Source: Dirofilaria immitis
Lineage: Eukaryota > Nematoda > Chromadorea > Rhabditida > Onchocercidae
Assembly (NCBI GenBank): GCA_024305405.1
Contig: JAKNDB010000109.1
Span: 5,146,001-5,210,000 of the forward strand
Reading direction: 5' to 3'
DNA length: 64,000 bases
The notes under the pieces are model-generated. The model did no database searches. It had not been told where the DNA came from and worked only from the letters and a program-made list of their open reading frames with translations. Below, in pieces: positions 28,901-44,112 of this stretch (positions within the stretch are counted from its first letter, which is position 1; every line of letters starts with the position of its first letter). The translations under genes were made by a program, and so were the position numbers.

Positions 28901-30635
28901 TTTTATGACTCCGAATCGCTGACGTGATTAATACTTAATTTCAATGTATCCATGACAGATAAATTTCAGACGCGCTTGTTCATAATTCATTTCTTTCTTG
29001 ATGTCATGCTCCTTGACTCGAGATTTTTCGACGAATCCTAATTTCGGAATTTCAAGACAAAATATGTCTTAGAATTTTATAAAAAAACTCCATGCTCTGA
29101 GTACACGACCCAAGAAATTATAATGGTCTTGTATATAAAACGAGAAATTACTAATTACAATCGAGATTTAACTTTACAATCAGTTACAATCTTGTGCGAA
29201 TTCTCGGTTTTTGTCACAGCTACATAATGTAGCATCATAATCCAGCTCTCATCTTTTATGATGTCCATAATGCCTTATGAAAAATCAAACAAGGAAATAA
29301 TACCATAATCTGTGGTAAAGTTTGAGTTTTCAGAGCTTAGCCGTTCAAAGGAGTTATATTCGTTATTGGAAACCGAAGTATAAACAGTCCTATGAAAGAA
29401 TGAAAGGAAAATGTCTGACTTGTTCTAGGTGAACTGCGTATGTGGATACTCCGTAATAGATATTGCAATCGCAAAAGTACGGTATAAAATCTTTTTATTT
29501 AAAAAGTGAAACAAACATCAAATGAAAAATTCTCTGTTTAAACGTCTTATACGTGTTGAACGAGGACTGAAGCATGAATAGAATATCACGACTGAAGTAT
29601 GAATAGATCAGAGTATCACGATTACTCATTTTCTTTTTATCTAAATAATATTGCTGAGATCAATTCAGGAATAATATGATTTATATATTTTCCTCCTTAG
29701 AATTCCGCTTTGATTGCGAACCAGATGAATCATTTAGAAAAAAATCGACAAACAATAAGTAATACTGATTAACGAAAGGTTCTGCTCAAACATCTGAATG
29801 TGTGACCAGACCAATTTTGTGAGTAGATTCGTTTGATAACTGATCTGATAACAGATCAAGATCTGCAATGTCTGCATCATTTCTGGATTGGCTATGAATG
29901 AAACTCTTTAGTTAATTGTCAGCATGACCATTCTACAACTGCTGAAGGAGATAACAATGACGATTCATTTTGCCAATTTTTGAAAAACTGCGATATTCAG
30001 TATTGAATTGAGAAATACAATAATGGGCTAGCGGTGAAGTTCACTAACATAGATTGAAACAGATTACTTTGTTCCACTGGATGGAAGTAAAAGTTTGTGA
30101 TCGATCAAAAAAGTCAAAAAAATGAGTCCTTGAGACCGATCACAAAAGTGAATCATTTTTAGAACTTCTTGATATTATAACAAGAGTTTCTTTTGCAATT
30201 CAGCTGTAAGTTCTCTACTATGGTTAGAAATCTGGATATACGAAAAATCGCTCTCTTGTTGCAGAGAACAATGCAATAGGAAATAATTGTCCCAAGACTG
30301 TAATTGCATCTACAAAATTGCAAGGCGCGGATTGTGATCGGCAGCAGCAGATCAAATTGGAAAACGAAATTGATTTTGATGTAAGTTGCTTGATAATGAT
30401 TAAACTAATCGAAGCTTGCATATTTCGATCGAGAACAAAAACACTAAGCTATGTTGTGAATGAAATGCAATGGTTGATTAAACCAATAAGGAAGTTAAGA
30501 ATAAAGACATCAGTTGGTTTAAAAGATCTGGATCATGGAAATTATGACAAAATAGCACGACATCTCATATTGCTGAGTGGTATTCAATGAAAGCATTAAT
30601 AACAGTTATTTCAGGTTATTTCACATATTTATAGA
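25999..30635. other. large intergenic region
   Basis: No gene recognised in 4.6 kb. It holds a 21-base imperfect direct repeat (26137-26157 and 26173-26193, 36-base period), a T17 run (26831-26847) and an A19 run (27167-27185). A short stretch near 26465-26500 resembles the intron after exon 8 of the PHYHIP-like gene, too weakly to call. A short match to exon 8 of that gene may also lie near 30295-30320. Confidence 0.45.
26137..26193. repeat. two-copy imperfect direct repeat
   Basis: Two 21-base units, aagacgtatttccgagaatta and a copy with two substitutions, start 36 bases apart. Confidence 0.8.
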
Positions 30636-30790
30636 CTTATTCCTGTTTTTTGCAAACCTATCTTCATAAAGAAGAAACCTTATTAGTCGGTAAACGTCAA
30701 AAGTGTCATTAGCGACACTAACATTCGAACATTGCAAAGGTCCAATAGGTTGACAAACTTTCTCAGGCAAAGACCGGCATTACGTACAAA
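30636..30790 (-). pseudogene. decayed partial copy of the PHYHIP-like gene
   Basis: On the - strand this contains a degraded copy of exon 7 (parental GNVRMLVPAMTLLD reads CNVRMLVSLMTLLT here). It is fused by deletion to the 3' end of exon 8 plus the start of the following intron: the parental TTACCGCACAATAAG, its donor and the intronic sequence tttgcaaaaaacaggaata are all recognisable. Because intron sequence is retained, the copy arose at DNA level, not by retroposition. Reading frame is lost and the rest of the gene is absent or unrecognisable. Confidence 0.68.
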
Positions 30791-30959
30791 AATATCTCAG
30801 AAACATAAAAACAGGTCAGGGAAAAATTCTATTTCAAAGAACGTCCTTATCTATATTTAAATTCAAGAAACTCCTATACAAACTCAAATGGCATAGAAAA
30901 TAGGAAATGAAGAATCATTCCTTTAGTTCCAGCAATTTTGAAAAATTTCGTTGTTGCCT

Positions 30960-31140
30960 TCTTCTAATCATCGATGACCATCCATTTCAACTCCAAACTG
31001 ACTTTATTCCCATTGTCAGCGGTATCATTTACTGTTACATCAAAAATTTTCAAAAAGGGTCGGCGTAGATTCGTTCGAACGACTGAATTTTCTGGAGAAG
31101 TCGCACTTGATTACATGTTCTTAACGTTCAGCCTAAATCT
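30960..31140 (-). other. protein-like fragment, possibly a fibronectin-III strand pair
   Basis: On the - strand about 45 codons are open, containing RRPFLKIFDVTVNDT and KVSLELKWMV. This resembles the first strands of a fibronectin-III domain. The acceptor-like sequence before it (atttag|GCTGAA) resembles the leader of the PHYHIP-like gene. It may be the 5' part of the same decayed duplicate. Confidence 0.35.
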
Positions 31141-32406
31141 GACTTGCCAATTGTAGGAGATAGCACTTAGATGTGTGGGTGGAGGGGAGGAAGTGGGAAG
31201 AAGGGCTAGTGGGGTGAGTGTGCTTTTCTCTCTGAGCGAGCGTAATTTGGATTTTATGTTGTGCTTCGCATGCGCTTTGCCTATAATTGTCAGACCGCCG
31301 AACGAGTAGCATCAACAAGTCTGTCTTGTCGCCGCCGATTGTGCTGATCATGTTTGGACAGGCTAAAGTGGTGATTTAGTATCTTCCTGGTAGAGACTAT
31401 ACGTAGACCGTTATAGGGACAGCAGTTTAGATTTGTTTCTTAATTAATTCCTTTGATATTGCTTACTGTTTAATTGATTGGCATTGCCTGAGAAGTTCCA
31501 TAGTTTCATGTTTTGTGCTGCACACACAGAGCGGTAATTATTCGCCTCTTGCTTAAGGCATAAATGATGAAACAATGTTAATTGTTGTACCTTTTTCGGG
31601 CTGGAATGTTTTAAGGCTTGTGAAATGATAATAAATATATAAACTGAATTAGTGCTGACTTTTATGTTATAGACGCATTGGCAATGAGTTTATACGTGTT
31701 TAACAGATGTCTCGAATCATATTTCTGTCAAAATATCATAATTAGGAAGTTTTTTACAATTGAGATTGCATAAACTATAATACTGGATAATAGATGATGA
31801 ATTTTCGTTTATTTGTGCTTGCAGAGGTACAGAAGTTCGGAAAAGACCTCGGAGTGGAACGTTTGGGTTGGTGCCTTGGTTGCTGGATAGATTGCACCGA
31901 GTGTATATTGGTCTGGTACGTTAATTTGTACCTTGGCATTGCGGTTTGTTATAATATTCCGTTTTATTAAAGTAACATAAGAGCATCTTTTCGTGTGAAA
32001 ATGCAGCACTAGTTTTCATAACTTTTGGGGTTAGTGTTCTGCAGTACGATGTGCAAGGATATTTTTGTGACTGTGATTTTGATGTTGAGGAATTTCTATC
32101 GGGACAAACTATAATGCATATCTCGCTGCAGTGTGATGCGTGTTGAACACATTTTGTCTAAACACTGGTGTTTAACCATTTCCTCTATACCATTGCTGTT
32201 TCCCGTAATTGTCGTTCGCTATATTGAATAAAAATATCTCTACGCTATGCTAGAAGCAATTTTCAATTATGGAAAATGTTTATGGCTTGTGCCGTCTCAA
32301 AAATGGCTTGAGATTTTATTGTGCCGCTACTATTAATGGTTATAAGAATTGTTTTTCTATTTCTATATATATATATGTTATCAATTTTTAGTGATGTTTA
32401 TTGCAG
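31141..32406. promoter_or_regulatory. 5' flank of plp-1
   Basis: Locally less AT-rich and G-rich on the + strand around 31170-31340. No exon is supported. It probably contains the plp-1 promoter, but no core element is identifiable. A trans-splice-like acceptor (tattgcag|) at 32406 precedes the plp-1 ATG by 21 bases. Confidence 0.4.
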
Positions 32407-32427
32407 TTATCATCTTGTTAATTGGCG

Positions 32428-34010
32428 ATGTCAGACGGTAGCAGTGGTGATGATCGGCACCCTCCACATGGAGAACAGGAACTTGCGAGCAAAATGCTAC
32501 AAGTCCAAAGTAAACGGTTTTATGTTGATGTGAAGCAGAATAACCGAGGTCGTTTTATCAAACTTGCGGAAGTGAGTCTTTCTGTTGGAGAAAATTACGA
32601 ATTGGCGGTGGTTATTGCTGGCTTACTATGATTTCCTGACAAAAGAAAATTTAAATATTATCTGTCTTTAATCTCAAATTTGTTGCCGTAGAATGTTTAT
32701 TATTTTATTAGTCTGGACATATTTTAAGGAAATCTAATTCAGGTTGGCTTAGGAGGGCGGAAAAGCCGATTGATACTCTCAATGAGCGCAGCAGTTGCGT
32801 TTCGTGATCATCTTGATAAATTTGTCAAGTTCTTTGATGGCCTCGGTATTTCAAGATTTTCAATTTTCGTTAATTCTGTTTTTTAAATGTTGAAGATTAT
32901 TACCTTTTGTACTGCATAAACAAAATAGGTCTCCATTTGCTAATCGTCAACTTTCGAACATCAGTTCTACCAAGTTATTGGAAACTCAAGCTTTTCCATA
33001 CGAAGTGAAGTGTAAAATGGTCTGGAAAAAAATTTGAAATAAAGTGCACAAGGGACTGAAATTACTGCTTATTTGTATCTTTTCAATGTATTTTTTCCTT
33101 TTTTAAAAAAGTCTTACTAAAAAGAATTAGAACTGATTTATCAGATATTACAGCTTCTGGTGAAGAGCCGATTGTGGGTGAAAATGGACAATTAAAATCA
33201 GAAATAATTGTTCACGAGTCCCGTCGTTATTATCTTAGTCTAAAAGAAAATCAAAGAGGACGTTATTTGCGTGTGTCCCAGAGAGTTTCGCGAGGCAATT
33301 CAGGTCCGCGTTCACAAGTGAGTTTTCCATGTGTATTTTAAAATTTAAAACTAATAAAGTTATAACACTTGATGTGTTTTGCTTAAATATGTTTATAGAT
33401 AGCATTACCTGCACCTGGCATGACACAGCTTCGCGATGCATTGAATGAACTGATTGATAAATACGCAGAAGGATATCTTAATGAAGTGAGTTGTTAAGCT
33501 TCGTTTTAGTTAAAAGAAAGGAAGTATGCTTGTCGAACTTTTGAGAATTCTGTAGTTTTTTGTGGGTAGTTTTGCAAGATGCGTTTTCCGTGTACTATTG
33601 GAATTTTTCACAGAATGATGCAAACGTGGAGTTGCCTGAACCGAAACATGTACGTGCTGAAAATAATAAAATTTTCTACTTCGACGTTGGACATAATGAA
33701 CGTGGTACTTTCGTGCGTATATCTGAAGTATATTCTTTTTTTTTGCATTTAGTCATTAATCCGTCATTTCAAATTGGCTCAGTTATAATATACTTAAAAA
33801 TGTTTTTTTTTCTTAATTTATAAATAGCATCAGAAGTTCTTTCGCTTTGTCTGTTTCAATCTTTTCAGAAAATCATTTCTTTTTGTTCGTCGCATCTTAC
33901 TACTGAATTTTTAGGTTAAGCAGATTTCTGGAAACCGTTCTTCAATTGCGGTACCGATGAGTTCGTGGGGAGCTTTTCGAGATGTTCTAGCAGAACTACA
34001 GGAAAAATGA
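32428..34010 (+). CDS. plp-1: Pur-alpha homologue (PUR-repeat nucleic-acid-binding protein)
   Basis: Six exons: 32428-32571, 32743-32845, 33154-33317, 33399-33485, 33614-33727, 33915-34010. They total 708 bases and 235 residues, with no frame break. Three PUR repeats are visible by their conserved core: [19 protein letters not shown] with [17 protein letters not shown], then [20 protein letters not shown] with [15 protein letters not shown], then [20 protein letters not shown] with [15 protein letters not shown]. The first 20 or so residues are a disordered acidic leader. PUR proteins bind purine-rich single-stranded DNA and RNA and act in transcription and mRNA transport; the third repeat mediates dimerisation. 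The vertebrate Gly-rich and Gln-rich flanks are missing, as usual for invertebrate forms. Confidence 0.97.
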
Positions 34011-34074
34011 CAGCTGCAAAAAAGCCGAGAATGATGCTGAGGGAACAACCAAATCAGATTTTAAGCTAGGTCAT

Positions 34075-34080
34075 AATAAA
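34075..34080 (+). terminator. polyadenylation signal of plp-1
   Basis: AATAAA, 65 bases after the plp-1 stop codon. Confidence 0.6.
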
Positions 34081-35348
34081 GAGTGAATCTCTACGTGTCG
34101 GACTATTTTGACAGAGATTGTAATATTAAATTGTTGAACTTTTTCGACCTCTCTTTTCAGTCATCTTGTTATATTCAGTTTAAAGTAGGAATACTTTTTC
34201 CTAAAGATCTGTTATACACGGTTTGTAAAATCTTGCATCATTCAGAATTCCGATGTGTTAAAGTGAATCAGTCATTCTATTTTATTTTGGGTTCACGTCG
34301 ATAGTCCCAACTATCCGCTCATTCCTATTTCATTCTTTGTTATATTTTCGCTTGCAGATTTCAATCATTATAAAGTACCTCAATAATAACAAGTTTGAAT
34401 TTGCCATTGTGCTACTTCATAAAATTAATTCGGCTAAGTATTCTGCAGTTTACAGGTTTTTGCTATCGCTTATAATTAATTCAGTACCTAATGCTTCCTA
34501 AACAATTTCTCTATTAATTCTATGCGTTAGGGGATTTGTAGTTCGGTAACCGTCATATTTTCTCACTATTTTCATACATTGTAAGTAAGCACTGTCATTT
34601 TTGTTGTTATTCAAGTGGTTTCCCTTTCTCTTCACCTCTCCCTTTTTATCTTCTTTGCTTTCTCTCTCGATATTTTTATCACAACTTTGAGCACAAATTC
34701 TTATTTGGCGTTTAGCGTCATAGTTTTGGGGTTATATGGCATTTTCTTGTTGTTTTTTATGTGTGTAATATTGCGAATATTGCAAATAGACTATTATGCC
34801 AGAAATTTGCTTAGTACGAAAATAATGCGTATGCTAATAGACATATCTATATGCACATGCACATGTGTTCTTGCATGTTCCATTTTAAGAAGCGGGCTTT
34901 TTAGAATATGATGTTTGTATGCTGAAAAAGAACAGTTTCTTAGATTTCCATTTAACCATGTAACCCGTTACTTGAGGTGTCTCATTCGAAATGGTTTCAT
35001 ATGGAGATTTGGTCTGTGAAATTTTCATTTTGTTTTCATTTGATGGTCTTGTATTCAGTGATTCTGCATTGGCAACTTCCGTAATTTAATAGTAGTACTA
35101 AATGGAGTAGATTTCAACTTGGAGACTTTGTGATCTGGGAAATAAAGATATTATTGGTTCGTTGTATTTAGTAATATACCTGCAATTTTCGGTGATATTT
35201 TTAAATGGAATGATTGCGATTTTGGACATTTCGATTATGCCTGTTTCTCCTTTCCTAGTATGTTGTGCACTTGTCAAAAAGGTCGAGTTGGATTGAAACC
35301 GGAAGGGAATTTATGTTGATGTGGGAGTAATTATCTTCCAGGCAAGAG

Positions 35349-35650
35349 ATGGCGGGAAATTCAATTCAGTATCGTCAGTGGGTGGTATGGACCTTGTTAG
35401 CCGTATCCAGTTGTCTTGCTTCATCTAACCAGTTCAAAATTATCGGTTTGATCGGAAGTGGTTGGGAAACTTTCTATCTATTCATTTGAGTCAACATATA
35501 CTTTCTAATTGTAGCGTGGTCGTGATGTCGGTCACGATATCGTTTAGGTTGATGGCTGCCCATTAAGCTGGTTGATTTGTTGTTCTAGGATTACGTCGGA
35601 AGAGATCGTGGTTTGAGTTAGTATGTTTGGGCGCAAGCTACGATGTATAA
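35349..35650 (+). CDS. candidate small secreted peptide precursor (52 residues)
   Basis: The ATG lies seven bases after a trans-splice-like acceptor (atcttccag|GCAAGAG). Exon 1 (35349-35445) encodes a signal-peptide-like start with core WVVWTLLAVSSCLA. Exon 2 (35589-35650, after gttgttctag|) joins in phase and ends in TAA. The product is a short N-terminal flank, then a tetrabasic RRKR site, then a 14-residue tail SWFELVCLGASYDV. This layout resembles a neuropeptide or peptide-hormone precursor. I do not recognise the peptide. The donor (G|gtttga) is weak and the region is GC-richer, so chance is a real alternative. Confidence 0.35.
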
Positions 35651-37684
35651 CATGATTAACTTCTAAATAGTTTAGATTACTACGGGCAGGTTTTATTGGA
35701 TCTCTGTGATTCTTTCCTTAGCGACACATTACTAGATTTAAATCGCTGTTGCAATATTTCCAACTCATATTCTGTTGTGTTCACAACTGTATTCCTGTAA
35801 TTCGATTAATATGAAATGCAATTTTCGATTTTTTAAAGATGATGCATTTCCTTCTTTCCTTAACCAAAGTGATCACGACATCAACTTATAGCCACTTAAC
35901 CTTATTAGCCACTTTGCACTGCCGTGAATCATTTTCGTACTTTGCGCATGAGAAGTGATGGATGTTTCTGTTTATTGTGATATTTCTTAGAGCTATTTGT
36001 CCTTGGCAAAAGAAGACATTTGAGGTGAATGATGGTAATGGTGTGACAGCTTGGATATACCTGCAGGGGTCTCTTAAGTAGTGAGCATCTTACCGTTAGC
36101 TTTGTGGCTATCTGATCAATTTCTCAGTAGGTTGTTTTAGAGAGAGTTGCAAATTGCTGGTTTTTGTGGCTAGATTGTTACATTGTTCTGCTGGGATATT
36201 TCTCTGAACTGTTCCGCTTCCTAAGACTCAGATATTTCTTCGCTTGGACCACATATTTCTCATATAGGTCATATTAGCCCTTATTCGTTCACTGAAGAGA
36301 TCGCGTATGTGCCTGCCACTCATCTCGTATGCTTCTAACTCATTTCTTAATATAATGTTAGCATAAAAGAGATACATGGTGGTAGTATGTTGCCGCGAGT
36401 GGTCCGTCCTCCATTACTACGTTTTGGTTGATATCGAAGAAATAAGTAGGAATGCTTTGTCTTTACGGTAATGCATATTGGAAGACGTGATGCAACTGTT
36501 GGCGGGATATGGTCGCTGTATACTCACTCACTCTCTCTCTCTCCTCATCTTTCAGCTGCCTATCCTTGCTGTTTCTGAAAGTTTATTTGGAGCGATGGGA
36601 TGCAACTTCAGACTGGACTTTTTATATCATTGCGTGGATGTCCAGACAAGCAGGTTGGAGAGTGGGACGAATATTTACCTTATGGTCATCATGAATTCAT
36701 CTTGTCTCTGCATGTGACTCACCAACTCATTGATCGTAACGGGCAAGAGTGGCAAGGACGGACAAATAGAGGTCTTTTCCGTCGTTAGCGTTGGCAGCGC
36801 AGGGTCGAATATCAATGGTGTTGTGTTGGTAGTCGGTCAGGAGATTGGTATTACTGTGTGTATTGCTTGGTGAGATGATGAGTGGGGTCTGATGTTTCGG
36901 TAAGCTGTGGTGTATGGGATGAATTCAGACATCAACTTTGTCCGGTCGTCGGAGGATATATGTGTATATAATACTTCTCACTATGCTATTACGATTTTTC
37001 AAGTGTCACTGTCAATCTTAGGTTAAGATTCCTATTTCATAACGCATAGATGATCAGGGAAAAATTTTTTTACAAAAGTATCTACAAAATAGAAAAATAT
37101 ACCTAACAAGCTGCTCGAAGTCCATCATTCCATGTTTTTATAATGATATATGTCCATCGTCAGGATAGTACTAATCTTGTTGGTTACACATAGAGATAAA
37201 ATTTCTCTTAATCGATTTTTTAGTCGATTTTTTTGGTTCTCTTGAATTTTTCATCACCATATGAATTAGTCCAATGATGGGAGATTCTCAACAACGCTTC
37301 TCCAGGTTTAACTAGAAATATTGTTAGGCAATTCCATAATTTTTTTCTGATGGTTTATGAGGACGAAAATCTTCGAAAGTCTAACTTATTTAGAATGCAT
37401 GAATAAATCAATTATGTCTATCCAGAAAAAATATATGATATCACCGAAATGAAGTTACTAGAAGCAAGAAATTTTATTTTTCGTAATCATAATCGATTAA
37501 ATATAATACTTCATATTTCGATTCATAATTCGCTAAAATACGTAAAAATTAATAAGCTTCCCTGGTTCCTTTTGCTCTTCTTGATGAATTGAAAACGGAG
37601 ATTGGGATGAGGTTTTTAAAGTCTACAAGTAAAATGGATTGTTCTAAATATTCGAAGTATGACTACGTCAATAAAAAATATGAA

Positions 37685-37774
37685 GATACTCACGATAGAA
37701 ACAGGACTCTTGGAACTCATTAAACTTATTTGAAAAAATCTTCTGACTAGAGTCCTGTTTCTATCGTGAGTATC
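37685..37774. repeat. perfect 26-bp inverted repeat with 38-base loop
   Basis: The arm at 37685-37710 (begins gatactcacgatagaaac) is exactly complementary to 37749-37774. It lies 82 bases before the tubulin start codon and about 40 bases before its likely spliced-leader acceptor. Confidence 0.97.
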
Positions 37775-37811
37775 GATTTTGTTTTTTGTTTCCTTCATTC
37801 ATTTCATCTGT

Positions 37812-37820
37812 TTCAGTTCT
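37812..37820 (+). promoter_or_regulatory. probable spliced-leader acceptor of the tubulin gene
   Basis: ctgtttcag|TTCTACC, 39 bases before the ATG, with no upstream exon seen. Confidence 0.45.
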
Positions 37821-37855
37821 ACCGCTTCAAGTACTTCTCAGTTCTCAACGCAAAT

Positions 37856-40552
<2,697 letters not shown>

Positions 40553-40686
40553 TATTCGATTGAAATTGTTTACAGCACTCTGTGTTGCTTGTTTTCTTTT
40601 TGATTCTTTTAAGTTTCATCTATATACAAGGAAATGATATTTCTATTTCAAAGCAGAAATGTTTTCTTGTATGTTTTGTTTGTAAC

Positions 40687-40692
40687 AATAAA
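40687..40692 (+). terminator. polyadenylation signal of alpha-tubulin
   Basis: AATAAA, about 135 bases after the stop codon. Confidence 0.6.
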
Positions 40693-43600
40693 TGATAAAG
40701 TTATGAATTTCTGTTTATATTTGTCATCTTCAAAGTAACGGTGCTAACTTTTGTGTACGTGTGTCTTTTATCTCACACTCTTACGGTGTCTTATATTTCT
40801 AGTTTTGATATTATTCTAAATACGGTTCGGGACGATTCGATTAAGAAAGTTGGGATGGGAAACGGGGTAGGAGAGTGGTCGTATTATTCATGTGAAGTAT
40901 TGAGAGCAAGAATAATGTAGAGTTTCGGCTGGTGTGCGTCAGGCATAAGTGGTACCTCAAGACTTCATTTAATGAAGTTTTTAGCGTTTAATTAGTTACT
41001 GGTCACGAACCGTGGTGAAGGTTCGACGGGGATGAGTTGCCGCTCGAATAAATGAGAGGAAGTAATTTGTTTGTGAAGTAGAATGCTGTTTATGAATTCC
41101 GATTTGAAAAATGTTACAAGTATCTTGTTAGAACGAATCGGTCGGCAGTGTGCGTGCATTTTTTTTTTTTTTATACTCATTTGACAAAATTGGTTTCGTC
41201 GTTGTCCTCAGCGTTTATCAATTAAATGGTTACGTGTAAGGGATTTTTTGGGTTTACACATGAAAGAAATCGATTTAATTTTCCCATGTTGGTGAACGAA
41301 GGCAAGACTTGGTGGTGTGTCGCTCTAGTGTGTGTTTTTCGAAGGGACCGAAATGTCTATTACACAAAGGTATAAAATTAAGAAGCTGTGAATTCTTCAT
41401 CGTAAAATCATTCCGCAGTATTAACTCCCACCCGAAAAGTAACTCATAAATTTTTATGATAAATAAATGGACTAATTATTCATATTGCTCTGTGAAACTT
41501 TTTGATAACATTAATAAACTTAGTGTAGTTGTGAATGGAGCAAACGTTTTTTCTAAATTTTCTGTTGAAAGATGCACGTCAAGTGTCACTGATTATTCTG
41601 TCTTTTGGATAAGGCCACCGAAGTGTTCAGAATAAGCGTGTTAAAATTCATATTTATTGAGTAATTTGATGTCTACTAAAAGTCTTTTTTTTGAAAGGGA
41701 GTATAAAATGATTTTCTTTTTACTCAGTGGTTTCAAAACTAATATATAGTTGATGATTACTTAGTCCACTACGCAATTTATAACAAACCCAATGAATAGA
41801 CTTATTCTCGTTCATTTAATTCAAGAACATTTCCGACCTGTCTGCTGTAAATATAAATTTGAAATTAATGATATGTGCAGATATCTGTTCGCTTCGAATT
41901 TGCATTTATGTTTCACTGAAGTGATTGATAGTCAACTGATGCCATTTAATATGATTTGTTCATTTGTCAATTCCCTGCATACGAATTAGTTCCAATTTTC
42001 TAATTTTTGATTTTTATAGAACGTCTGGCTAAGGATTACTCGTTCGTTCTTTATTTGCATTTGTTATTTATTTTGATTAGATTGACAGTCTTAAAACGAT
42101 AAAATTCAATGTGCAGATCACTTGATTTGCTTTTAAATTGTTCGAGAAAGTCAGGACTTCAGTGAGTCATAGCCATTTATTCTTTATTAATATAGTCCAA
42201 ACGTTTCCGTGCTACACATCACATCAAAAATTTCCAATTAGAATAAAACTAAATGACCTGGACTTGAATGAGCGATAAAAAAGTGGGAAAGCTGGCTGAA
42301 TTAGCATGCTTATCTCCCGTAGCAAGTTATTTATTGGCAGCTTGTTATGTCTTCTTTATAAAGTATATTCGCAAGGAAGTTTCAGATTAGTCAGTGATTA
42401 GTATGGCGAATATTCGTGAAGGACCGAGTTTGCATGTAGATTCAATAATAGGGAGAACAAAGTCAAAATTGTTTGGTAGCTATTCAGACGAGACAGAAGA
42501 TCTTACAAATGCTAATTTTTTGGTAACTAGGGTAGGATGACTGAAAAGTTATTTTAGGAAACCTATTTTTCTAGCACGAAATCAGGTGAGTTAGTTGTAA
42601 GAGTTCTGTTCGGAATTTGTAAAAATATGTATTTTGTAATATTATGAAGTTTCGGGAACAATAAAAATGAATCATAAGGTTTTATGAGTTGCTATCGGCA
42701 AATGAGTCGATTCGTCCGTTAAAAGTTTTTTTTCGCTCCAATGTTTCGAGTCAGCGATATCACTCATAACAGAGGCTATGATTTTCAGAATAGTGATGCA
42801 CCAGGATTGCATTCTGGAAACATGTTTCAGCTTTAGTGGCCGAAAATTATTCAATTTTCCTCTCGTCAAAGGATGGGCTAAGAAATTAGTTATGCGATAA
42901 AACTCAAATGATTTTGATTATGCTTCTGACTGGTCATTGACACAGTTTTCTTACTAAACTATCTTGTGGTGAAATCATGCGAAATTTTAACGTTTGCTCA
43001 CCGTCGCTAAAAGTTCAGATCTTTCAACGACTTGTTCTGATGATACTTCCGCAACCTCAGTATAGCTTATATTCTTCGTCAGCACCTCACTCCCACATTA
43101 CGTCCCCATCTGTTAGCCATCGGCATCTGCCTGACATACAAGTATCGATCCAACGTCATTCATACAAAGGTCATGGCGGGAACACCCATACTTGTCTCCT
43201 CCCTCTATCTTCCTTTCTTGTTCCTCTTACCTTCTCTGCTCTTCTCAGCTTCTCCATTTTCTCCACGCATTTTTGTGCGTAATGCGCTTATAGCACAAAA
43301 CATTAAGCATCTCCCGCGCTGACTATGAAATAGTTTGGTTGTTGCGTGCAGAATGCTTCATCCATTATTGTGATCTGATTTCCTCTTGCTTTGTTTCTTT
43401 TCAGTAGTTAGCATTTCGATGGGGGTCATTCCTCTCTTCATTTCAGGTCGACAATTATTAAGACGTAGCTGTGTGAAGACTTGGGGGACAGGCTGTGTTG
43501 ACGAAAAAATAGCAAGTTGGTCTCATTTGAAATCTGAATTATCCCTTTTTTTCAACGTCATATTCAAGCAACACTTTGTCTCTATGATGTTCTCCGGCGC

Positions 43601-44103
43601 AAAACATAAAATTGTATCGGCTTATACTACCATTAAATTCTTCATCTTCCTGTACTAAAACGGTGCCACACTGTGATTAAGGAGGGATATCTCGAAAATC
43701 TTCATGTTCAAACGCTGCACTTTAAGAGCTCCCATTTCACGTTTCTCATCTGGAAACGTAGTGCTTTGTTGAGTTCGGAAATTGTAAGCGATTTCAGGCT
43801 TGTTTACCGTACAGTATTTTTGATATTAGATTTCCGAAAACTTGTATCCATCCCGAAATTTACTTAGTGTTATGATCGCCCCGCGTTTAACGTTGAAATA
43901 TGCGACCACGGGCCGTATCTTAGTCATTCAGACAATTTGTCGGCTTCTGCTTCCTTTTCCTGACTTTTGCTTTAATGTTGAGATGTGCGTCAATATGATT
44001 GTTAATTTCTGAAGCATAATTGTTGCGTGTGAAGAAGAGTAATTTTGTAAACATTGGTAATATGTTATGCTGTGCTTGAAAATATTTGGAAACCATTTTT
44101 CAG
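40693..44103. other. tubulin to H2A.Z intergenic region, with two small candidate ORFs
   Basis: No known gene. At 42403 (+) an ATG soon after gtttcag| opens 45 codons (starts MANIREGPSLHVDSIIGR). At 43419 (+) an ATG 15 bases after the strong acceptor tttcttttcag| opens 79 codons (contains RRSCVKTWGTGCVDEKI). Either could be a small gene, an upstream ORF or chance. Around 43060-43320 the sequence is GC-richer and may hold the H2A.Z promoter. Confidence 0.4.
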
Positions 44104-44112
44104 TATTTTGTT

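Larger units (their letters stand above)
34081..37816. other. plp-1 to tubulin intergenic region
   Basis: From about 35260 to 36990 the sequence is noticeably richer in G and C than its flanks. All three + frames are open around 36500-36790, so open frames there are weak evidence. The Leu/Phe-rich frame at 34615-34911 follows from T-richness. The candidate at 35349-35650 and the hairpin at 37685-37774 are listed separately. Confidence 0.45.

Noticed and set aside
34615..34911. Hydrophobic 98-codon frame resembling a membrane protein
   Set aside because: Leu/Phe/Ile content follows from T-rich DNA; no splice acceptor near the start and no recognisable family.
36478..36788. Overlapping open frames in all three + frames
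   Set aside because: Openness of all frames reflects locally higher GC rather than coding; none is supported by homology.
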